From positions 1 through 13,284 of the forward strand of contig CAAGHV010000102.1 in assembly GCA_900769785.1 (NCBI GenBank): a DNA stretch of 13,284 nt. The letters run 5' to 3'. The position numbers were made by a program, and so were the translations under genes. Below, piece by piece: positions 7,157 to 13,284 of the stretch. The notes beneath the pieces were generated by a model. It was not told the DNA's origin and did not search any database. It worked only from the letters and a program-made list of their open reading frames with translations. This DNA is from Bacteroidales bacterium. GTDB lineage: Bacteria; Bacteroidota; Bacteroidia; Bacteroidales; P3. How positions within the stretch are numbered: position 1 is the first letter of the stretch; every line of letters begins with the position of its first letter.

Positions 7157-7200
7157 TTTTTGGCAAAATAGCAAAGGTGGGCTCTCTATTTTGTCAGAGA
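7157..7200 (+). promoter_or_regulatory. Long stem-loop at the start of the 5' untranslated leader
   Basis: CAAAATAG (7164-7171) and CTATTTTG (7186-7193) are perfectly complementary around a 14-nt loop (7172-7185). Allowing G-U pairs in RNA, the stem extends without interruption to 15 bp (7157-7171 with 7186-7200). It falls within a few nucleotides of the predicted transcription start, so it would cap the 5' end of the mRNA. There is no U-tract immediately after it, so it is not a standard terminator. A 5'-stabilising structure or a regulatory leader element is possible. The loop AGGT (7175-7178) could also pair with ACCT just downstream. Confidence 0.55.
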
Positions 7201-7268
7201 ATGATGTTATTAGAACCTGCCGTAATATTTAATCAAAAAAATAAACGAATTAATTGACACAAAAAAAC

Positions 7269-10200
7269 ATGAAGAAGATTCTTACAAGATTGTTATTAAT
7301 GGCTATGATATTGCCATTTACAACAAATGCTCAGACCCCATCGACGTTTCCTATAACGTGTGGGTTTGAAAATGATGCCGAAAATGCCTTGTGGACTATA
7401 CAGAATGGCAATTCGACGAATAAATTTTTCATCGGAACAGCGGTGAATAATGGTGGCGCTAAGTCACTATACGTTTCAAATGATGCGAATGGTGCAACTA
7501 ACAGTTATGATAACTCGGTTCGTTGTTTTTCATTTGCATATCGCGAGTTTACACTTGCTGCGGCCGGTGGGCTTATATTTGAGTATGATTGGAAATCACA
7601 AGGCGAAGGTTCTTATGATTTTCTCAGAGTATTTTTGATGCCTTCAAATCAAAATCTATCAGCTTTTGGTGGACCAAACTCACAATCGCAAGTCTTTTCC
7701 AATTCACTGCCTTCGGGATGTATAGCTCTTGATGGAGGCAATCGGTTGAGTATGAGTAATACTTGGCAACATGTAGAAACGGCGGAAATAAATTTACAAG
7801 CAGGCTCCTACAAGTTGGTGTGCTATTGGTATAATGATAATGCATCAGGTTCTAATCCCCCTGCTGCAATAGACAATGTTGTTATTAGGCAGGAATCATG
7901 TCCTACACCGGCTACTTTGCAAGTAACAAATGTTACACATAATTCGGCTTCGATAGCTTGGGCCGAAATGGGAACTGCATCACAATGGATTGTGGAGTAT
8001 GGTGTAGATGGTTTTGCTCAGGGCAGCGGTACCACTATATTGCTGTCATCAAACACATGTGTGCTTAATAATCTTATTGATGCTTCTGACTATGATGTTT
8101 ATGTAAGAGCATTGTGTGGCGTTGGCGATACTAGTGCCACACTTGCAGGTAGTTTTTCAACCAGGTGTTTGCCTATTTCACACGATGTATTGCCATATGC
8201 CGAAGATTTTGAGAGTTATGTTGCCTCGTCTAGTATTGGCTCATCTATAGATTATTGTTGGAATAGATTTAGTTCGTCCACATCCACACACGACATATAT
8301 CCATACGTTTCTGAAAATTATTCTTATTCAGGAAGCAATTCGATATACATGTATGGAACAGAGTCGATACATAGTGTTTTGGTATTACCTCAGTTTGCAG
8401 ACACTATACCGTCCTTACATCTATCGTTCAAGATGTACAGATATTCCACAACTTTTATGTGCCCCATTATGATAGGAGTAATGAGCGATCCTGATGATTT
8501 GGAAACATTCGATACATTGGTAACCATCGTATCTACACATTCTAATGCTTGGGAAAATTTTGAGATACCATTATCTTCATATACCGGCAGTGGAAAATAT
8601 ATTGTTATATGCACTGTTGAAGGCGAATTTTGTGAAAACTATATCGATGATATTACCGTAAGTTCTATAGCCGATATGAATTGTCAGGTGCCGGGAAATC
8701 TTGTTGTAGGTAATGTTACTACCACCGGGGCTACCGTTTCATGGGAAGACGAATATGGTTCTATGTGGGAAGTAGAATATGGTCCTGCAGGCTTTACGCC
8801 CGGAAGTGGTATTAGTCAGATAGTATATAATCAATCTTATACTATAACAAATCTAACACCTTCTACCGGCTACGACTTTTATGTTCGCAATTTATGTGGT
8901 AGCGATAACAGTGAATACTCTTTGCGTGCTTCATTCAGAACATTGTGTTCTAATTATATGCCGGTACCTTTTGTGGAGACTTTTGATAGCTATGGTTATG
9001 GTACAAGTATTAAACCTCAATGTTGGGAATATGAAGGTTATTCGGTAGGAGAAAATTATCCATATATTTATGGCGAATATAGCTATTCGGGAATTGCTTC
9101 TATTTATATGAAAAGTTCGCAAGAACCCGCCGATTCGATACAACAGTGGACATATATAATGACTCCGATGATTGATGTAGAGATGACTCCAATTAATATC
9201 TTGCAAACAAATTTTAGGTTCTTATCTAGATCCAATTCCGCTCAAGCCTCTGTTATTGTGGGTGTTGTTAGTGATACATCGAATATTAGAGGTTCTTTTT
9301 ATCCTATAGATACTGTTACAACCACGACATTGGGCGAATGGCATGAGGCCGAAATATTTTTCTCATCTTATCCTGCAACAGGAACAGGTAAATACATAGT
9401 TTTTGTATCTACTCCTATGGTTGGGATTGGAAGTACAGGACACAACAGCGTTTGTATTGATGATATTGTTATAAAAGAACTATCTATGTGTAGCCGTCCA
9501 GCCTCAATAAGTGTTGCAAGTGTTTCTACATCGTCGGTAACACTACAATGGTTTGATGAAGATACCACACATACCGAGTGGGAAGTTGCTTATGGTCCAA
9601 CCGGATTTGATATTAATAACGTACATTATATTTCCAGTGTAACAATAAATTCAAATATTACAGCAACAACTACTACAATCAATAATTTACCACAAGCTGA
9701 GTTATATGATTTCTATGTTCGTACATATTGTTCGGGCGAAACCAGCGATTGGAGAGGACCTGTAACTGCTGCTGCCGGTACTTACGATATGCCTACCAAT
9801 GGTACTGATACTTTGACCGTTTGCGGTGTTACTATTTATGATGACGGTGGTGTTGAAAATGACTATTCATTGTTATCTAACTCTACTTTAGTTATATATC
9901 CTTCATCTCCCGACTCTGTTATCAGTATTTCAGGTAGATTGGATTGCGAGGAGAACTATGATAAGTTGTATATATATGAAGGTGCTGATATTTCGGGCCT
10001 GCTGTTGGGAGTATTTACAGGCAATGTTGATATTCCTATTATTGTGTCATCAACAGGTCCTTTAACTATAAATTTCCAATCAGATTCTTATGGCTGTGAA
10101 TCGGGATTTGAACTTAATGCTACTTGTATTAAACCGTCTCCATGTTCGCCGGTAACAGACGTTTATGTTGATGGTTTGGCCGGACAGTCGGCAATGATTA

Positions 10201-13200
10201 GATGGGATTACCGTCGTGGAATACAAGATGTACCTACATCCTACGAATTGGAAGTGCAGGAAGTAGGTTCTGCTTCTACTCCTGTTACTTATAGTTCAAA
10301 CAATCCTTATTATATGGTGGCAGGTTTGTCTCCACAAACTCAATACGTGGTACGTGTTTCATCTGTTTGTGATGAGGAAGCCAATTTATTTTACGACAGT
10401 GTTGTATTCATTACTCCTTGTTTGGTAGGGGGCGATATGCAGATAGGTAATGGTGTTGCCTCATCGGAAGAGTTACCTATCAATAGTTATTACAACTATT
10501 CTTATAGTCAACAGATATTTGATGCTGTAGAGATAGGTGCTGCTAGTTCAATAGCCGGTATCTCGTTGGAGTTGTTGGAAGAAGCAACTGATAACGAACG
10601 TAATATAACCATTTATTTGGGTCATACTTCTATATCAGAATATAATACACTTAACGATTATGTTGGACTATCTGCACTTACACAGGTATATAGTGGCGAA
10701 TACGAATTTAGCGAAGGATGGAATGAAATTGAGTTTGCTACTCCTTTTCAATACAATGGAACTGACAATTTGGTGGTTGCTATAGACGACAACACCGGTA
10801 GCTATTCATGTTGCCTTACTTTTGCTACCCATGAAGTGTCTGCCGATAAAGCTATGTACTTATTCCAAGATGGAGGAGATATATTGCCCTCATCGCCTAA
10901 TGCAAGTAATGGGGGAATTGCCAATGAAAGAAATAATATCCGATTTATTGTTTCTTGCGATTCAACACCTACTTGTGTAGCTCCTAATTTGGCTGTGGTA
11001 GATGTATCACATAACCAAATAGATGTTATATGGGCAAGAGGATTGAATGAAACCAACTGGATGGTGGAATACAAATTGGCTACAGATAGTATATGGATGG
11101 TAGCTACATCGTCTGTGTCAGACACCTTCTATTCATTTACCAATCTTAACTCAGCTGCTGTTTATGATTTGAGAGTTTCATCTATTTGTGGTTCTGAGAC
11201 CAAAGCATCGGTAAAAACTGTCGCTACTCTTTGCGGATTATATGCTGTACCTTTTGCTGAGAACTTTGATGGCTGGCAAACTGGAAATGCCGAACCATTT
11301 GAAATTTGCTGGACACGATTGACTAATGATGCCAATGGCGAAAGATATCCGGCTGTAAGAACCAATTATGCCTATTCTGCTCCTAATGCAATGTATATGA
11401 ATTCTGATGATGAATTCTATTCGGCAATGGTATTGCCACAGTTTAGTGTTCCTATTGATTCGTTGGAAATATCGTTTGTATTAAGAAAAGCAGACAACAG
11501 TAATCCTCACCAAATACAAGTAGGTGTTGTTTCAGATCCCAACGATATATCAACATTTGTTGCTTTGGATATTGTTTCGCCTTCTGCTGTAGGAACATGG
11601 GAATTGTTTGAAATTCCTCTTAATGCCTATACCGGCAACGGTGGACACATTGCTATTGTATCGCCCGAAGGTATTACATCAGCTCCTTATTTAGATGATA
11701 TATCGATTGATTATATAAGAACATGTCCTCGTGTTTTAGACTTACATGATTCGGCTTTAACTTCTACATCGGTAGTGTTGAACTGGATAGATCAAGCTGC
11801 TGCAACAACATGGGAAATTGAGTATGGAACTATGGGATTCGAACACGGAACCGGTACATTGCTAACCGTAAATTCGCATCCTTGTGTCATAGCCAACCTT
11901 ATTCCTGCTACCGAATACGACTTCTATGTACGTGCTGTATGTAGTGTGGACGATGTGTCGAGATGGCAAAAACTTTATGTTAGAACTTTGTCATGCGACC
12001 AACCAAATATTGTTACAATAGGTAATGGTACCGATGCAAGCGGAAACTTGCCTATAAGTACTTACTATAGCAACTATTACTCTCAACAAATATTTACTGC
12101 AAGTGAAATTAATGCTGTAAGTACAGGTGGTCAATTGGAAATAACATCTGTGGCATTCCAATATTTCTATCCCGACCCAACACTTCGTCAAAATGTAAGT
12201 ATATATCTGGGTCATACCTCTCAATCCAATTTCGCATCTACATCGTCGTGGATACCTGAGGCTGATATGCAGCTTGTTTATTCGGGTGATATCAACTGGA
12301 ATAGCGAACAGGATTGGTTTGAAATATCTTTTGACCAATCTTTTACATACAACGGTACAGACAACCTTGTACTTGCAATGCTAGACCTTACAGGTGGTTA
12401 TACCAATAGTAGTACCAAATTCTATACTCATTCAACACCGGAACATAGGACATTAAGAAAAGGTCTGGATTCCAATCCTATTGATATCACTAATCCTCCG
12501 GCAGGTAGTTTGGAGGCAAACCGAAACAATGTACGTTTTATTTCATGTGCAATTGTATGTCCAAAACCTGTGGAGCTAGCTGTGGAAGCATATCCTACCA
12601 CTGCAGTATTCTCGTGGGCCGATGTTGCCGATAACTATGAGGTATCTTACAAAGAAAGTGCTTCGCCTGTATGGAATACCGATATTATGGTTAGCAATGC
12701 AACTACATATACTTTTGAAAACCTTGTTCCCGAAACAAGATACGACTTCCGTGTACGTTCGGTATGCGACTCGGCAAGAATATCCAATTGGGTAGTAACA
12801 TCGGCAATGACTTTGGAAATGCCTTGTCTAGCTCCTATACAATTTGTTGCTAACGAAATTGGTTTCACTTCGGCTACAATATCGTGGACTGATTCTTTGA
12901 ACAATCATGCTAAGTGGATTGTAGCTTATGGCTATGGCAATGATGCCGGCGCATGGGATACTGTAGAATTGAATAATCCTTATGTAGAACTTGCCGGCCT
13001 ATATTCAAATACCGAATACACTGTGTATGCAAAAGGATATTGCGATATTGAAAATAATATTTATAGTCAATGGTCTGAAGCATATACATTCAGAACTGCT
13101 GCGTGTCAGCCTGTAACCAATGTGGCTTCAGCCGATATTACATCCAACTCGGCTGTGATTTCATGGACTGCTCATGATAATCAAACTAAGTGGGAAATAT

Positions 13201-13284
13201 TTTACGGAACCGAAGGTGTAAACGAAAGTAACGGTACAAAAGTAACAGTAGATGCTACTCCGGTTTATACACTAGGCGATTTGG
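7269..13284 (+). CDS. Giant secreted multidomain protein (Fn3, ConA-like/MAM-like, CUB-like and IGNG modules), probable surface adhesin; 3' end cut by the window
   Basis: The frame is open for 2005 codons to the window edge with no frameshift. Residues 1-21 (MKKILTRLLL...TTNA) form a Sec signal peptide, probably cut before Q22. Domain order: ConA-like 23-210; Fn3 211-300; ConA-like 301-471; Fn3 472-560; ConA-like 561-740; Fn3 741-837; CUB-like 838-954; Fn3 959-1051; IGNG module 1052-1230; Fn3 1236-1322; ConA-like 1323-1485; Fn3 1486-1576; IGNG module 1577-1760; Fn3 1764-1853; Fn3 1853-1946; Fn3 from 1946, incomplete. Fn3 units show the F-strand signature YDFYVRxxC or variants of it. Most joints carry a cysteine. 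No protease or glycosidase catalytic domain is visible. Proteins of this build in Bacteroidales are usually T9SS cargo involved in adhesion or glycan/protein binding; that role is inferred, and the sorting domain would lie beyond the window. The gene is divergent from korA and has its own promoter. Confidence 0.88.
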   Translation, partial: MKKILTRLLLMAMILPFTTNAQTPSTFPITCGFENDAENALWTIQNGNSTNKFFIGTAVNNGGAKSLYVSNDANGATNSYDNSVRCFSFAYREFTLAAAGGLIFEYDWKSQGEGSYDFLRVFLMPSNQNLSAFGGPNSQSQVFSNSLPSGCIALDGGNRLSMSNTWQHVETAEINLQAGSYKLVCYWYNDNASGSNPPAAIDNVVIRQESCPTPATLQVTNVTHNSASIAWAEMGTASQWIVEYGVDGFAQGSGTTILLSSNTCVLNNLIDASDYDVYVRALCGVGDTSATLAGSFSTRCLPISHDVLPYAEDFESYVASSSIGSSIDYCWNRFSSSTSTHDIYPYVSENYSYSGSNSIYMYGTESIHSVLVLPQFADTIPSLHLSFKMYRYSTTFMCPIMIGVMSDPDDLETFDTLVTIVSTHSNAWENFEIPLSSYTGSGKYIVICTVEGEFCENYIDDITVSSIADMNCQVPGNLVVGNVTTTGATVSWEDEYGSMWEVEYGPAGFTPGSGISQIVYNQSYTITNLTPSTGYDFYVRNLCGSDNSEYSLRASFRTLCSNYMPVPFVETFDSYGYGTSIKPQCWEYEGYSVGENYPYIYGEYSYSGIASIYMKSSQEPADSIQQWTYIMTPMIDVEMTPINILQTNFRFLSRSNSAQASVIVGVVSDTSNIRGSFYPIDTVTTTTLGEWHEAEIFFSSYPATGTGKYIVFVSTPMVGIGSTGHNSVCIDDIVIKELSMCSRPASISVASVSTSSVTLQWFDEDTTHTEWEVAYGPTGFDINNVHYISSVTINSNITATTTTINNLPQAELYDFYVRTYCSGETSDWRGPVTAAAGTYDMPTNGTDTLTVCGVTIYDDGGVENDYSLLSNSTLVIYPSSPDSVISISGRLDCEENYDKLYIYEGADISGLLLGVFTGNVDIPIIVSSTGPLTINFQSDSYGCESGFELNATCIKPSPCSPVTDVYVDGLAGQSAMIRWDYRRGIQDVPTSYELEVQEVGSASTPVTYSSNNPYYMVAGLSPQTQYVVRVSSVCDEEANLFYDSVVFITPCLVGGDMQIGNGVASSEELPINSYYNYSYSQQIFDAVEIGAASSIAGISLELLEEATDNERNITIYLGHTSISEYNTLNDYVGLSALTQVYSGEYEFSEGWNEIEFATPFQYNGTDNLVVAIDDNTGSYSCCLTFATHEVSADKAMYLFQDGGDILPSSPNASNGGIANERNNIRFIVSCDSTPTCVAPNLAVVDVSHNQIDVIWARGLNETNWMVEYKLATDSIWMVATSSVSDTFYSFTNLNSAAVYDLRVSSICGSETKASVKTVATLCGLYAVPFAENFDGWQTGNAEPFEICWTRLTNDANGERYPAVRTNYAYSAPNAMYMNSDDEFYSAMVLPQFSVPIDSLEISFVLRKADNSNPHQIQVGVVSDPNDISTFVALDIVSPSAVGTWELFEIPLNAYTGNGGHIAIVSPEGITSAPYLDDISIDYIRTCPRVLDLHDSALTSTSVVLNWIDQAAATTWEIEYGTMGFEHGTGTLLTVNSHPCVIANLIPATEYDFYVRAVCSVDDVSRWQKLYVRTLSCDQPNIVTIGNGTDASGNLPISTYYSNYYSQQIFTASEINAVSTGGQLEITSVAFQYFYPDPTLRQNVSIYLGHTSQSNFASTSSWIPEADMQLVYSGDINWNSEQDWFEISFDQSFTYNGTDNLVLAMLDLTGGYTNSSTKFYTHSTPEHRTLRKGLDSNPIDITNPPAGSLEANRNNVRFISCAIVCPKPVELAVEAYPTTAVFSWADVADNYEVSYKESASPVWNTDIMVSNATTYTFENLVPETRYDFRVRSVCDSARISNWVVTSAMTLEMPCLAPIQFVANEIGFTSATISWTDSLNNHAKWIVAYGYGNDAGAWDTVELNNPYVELAGLYSNTEYTVYAKGYCDIENNIYSQWSEAYTFRTAACQPVTNVASADITSNSAVISWTAHDNQTKWEIFYGTEGVNESNGTKVTVDATPVYTLGDL
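7335..7898 (+). other. N-terminal ConA-like module of the giant protein
   Basis: Residues 23-210 begin with TCGFENDAENALW and contain FEYDWKSQGEGSYDFLRVFLMP, an NTWQHVE strand and the closing AAIDNVVI. This is a jelly-roll pattern like the MAM/choice-of-anchor-J class but clearly divergent from the other three copies. It directly follows the signal peptide, so it would be the exposed tip of the protein. Confidence 0.55.
8169..8681 (+). repeat. ConA-like/MAM-like module, second in the protein
   Basis: Residues 301-471: YAEDFESY, then DYCWNRF, YSGSNSIYMYG, LVLPQF, IMIGVMSDPDDLETF, WENFEIPLSSYTGSGKYIVI and the closing YIDDITV. The same order of motifs recurs at 8949-9488 and 11235-11723. This is the beta-sandwich type often called choice-of-anchor-J or cleaved-adhesin-like; carbohydrate or protein binding is possible. 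Confidence 0.6.
8949..9488 (+). repeat. ConA-like/MAM-like module, third in the protein
   Basis: Residues 561-740: VPFVETFDSY, PQCWEYEG, YSGIASIYMK, VIVGVVSDTSNIRGSF, WHEAEIFFSSY, GTGKYIVFVS and the closing VCIDDIVI. The layout is the same as at 8169-8681, with a longer insert before the last strand. Confidence 0.6.
9780..10130 (+). other. CUB-like domain in the giant protein
   Basis: Residues 838-954. CUB-like features are VCGVTIYDDGG (C852), then VISISGRLDCEENYDKLYIYEG (C893; the acidic-Y-D-x-L-x-I-Y-E-G core of CUB), a short loop, then LTINFQSDSYGCESGFELNATC (C943, C953). Four cysteines at CUB-like places allow two disulfides. CUB domains are common in animal extracellular proteins and occur in some Bacteroidetes surface proteins. 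Binding of protein or glycan, possibly calcium-dependent, is inferred. Confidence 0.65.
10422..10958 (+). repeat. IGNG module, copy A (unnamed ~180-aa repeat)
   Basis: Residues 1052-1230. Landmarks: IGNG (1059-1062), LPINSYYNYSYSQQIF (1069-1084), ITIYLGHTS (from 1113), a GWNEIEF strand, YNGTDNLVVAIDDNTGSY (from 1162) and the closing RNNIRFIVSC (ends 1230). It sits between two Fn3 domains. A beta-rich, lectin-like fold is suggested by alternating hydrophobic strands. I recognise the pattern from Bacteroidetes surface proteins but cannot name a family or function. Confidence 0.6.
11235..11723 (+). repeat. ConA-like/MAM-like module, fourth in the protein
   Basis: Residues 1323-1485: VPFAENFDGW, FEICWTRL, YSAPNAMYMNS, MVLPQFSVP, IQVGVVSDPNDISTF, WELFEIPLNAYTGNGGHIAIV and the closing YLDDISID. 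It is the closest match to the module at 8169-8681. Confidence 0.6.
11997..12548 (+). repeat. IGNG module, copy B (unnamed ~180-aa repeat)
   Basis: Residues 1577-1760. It repeats the landmarks of copy A in order: IGNG (1584-1587), LPISTYYSNYYSQQIF (1594-1609), VSIYLGHTS (from 1643), WFEISF, YNGTDNLVLAMLDLTGGY (from 1694) and RNNVRFISC (ends 1760). The spacing from IGNG to SQQIF is identical in both copies. The DNA has diverged well beyond the protein, so the duplication is old and under selection. Confidence 0.6.

Noticed and set aside
10422..12548. Recombination-prone identical DNA repeats within the giant gene
   Set aside because: The two IGNG copies and the ConA-like copies are similar only at protein level; I see no long identical DNA blocks that would support recent duplication or phase variation.
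7624..12904. Several minus-strand open frames of 60-115 codons across the giant gene
   Set aside because: They are all opposite a continuous 2005-codon frame with repeated, recognisable domains; none has protein-like motifs of its own.

Overview
The window looks like chromosome of a gut- or rumen-type member of the Bacteroidetes, probably order Bacteroidales. Three intergenic stretches carry the phylum's unusual promoter pattern (TTTG, 18-20 nt, TAnnTTTG). Base composition is AT-rich and no strong Shine-Dalgarno sequences precede the starts. The protein content also fits: a full-length-type GcvP, fused-gamma/alpha KorA with KorB, a lipoprotein glycoside hydrolase, and a giant Fn3-rich secreted protein of the kind usually exported by type IX secretion.

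Left half (1-6521), all on the minus strand. Read in the direction of transcription it contains korA (613 aa) and korB (345 aa), separated by only 4 nt, for a ferredoxin-dependent 2-oxoacid (probably 2-oxoglutarate) oxidoreductase. An intrinsic terminator follows korB. Next is a 519-aa lipoprotein with a GH5-like catalytic barrel and a C-terminal carboxypeptidase-regulatory-like domain. Its start codon lies only about 4 nt beyond the terminator's U-tract. Last is gcvP, with its own promoter, running off the left edge after 619 codons. korAB and gcvP are central anaerobic carbon and amino-acid metabolism; the hydrolase between them is an accessory function.

Middle (6522-7268) is a 747-bp divergent intergenic region. 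It holds the korA promoter at one end and a near-perfect promoter for the rightward gene at the other. Between them is about 500 bp with no convincing gene, but with an ATCACG motif at 22/44-bp spacing and a pair of related hairpin-forming repeats. The rightward transcript has an untranslated leader of roughly 115 nt that begins almost immediately with a long potential stem-loop.

Right half (7269-13284, plus strand) is one open reading frame of at least 2005 codons, still open at the window edge. It encodes a signal peptide followed by a mosaic of about nine Fn3 domains, four ConA-like/MAM-like jelly-roll modules, one CUB-like domain and two copies of a module of about 180 aa whose family I cannot name ('IGNG...SQQIF...IYLGHTS...YNGTDNLV...RNN-RFI-C'). 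Most module joints are marked by cysteines. It is most likely a cell-surface or secreted adhesin or binding protein; the C-terminal sorting domain, if present, lies outside the window.
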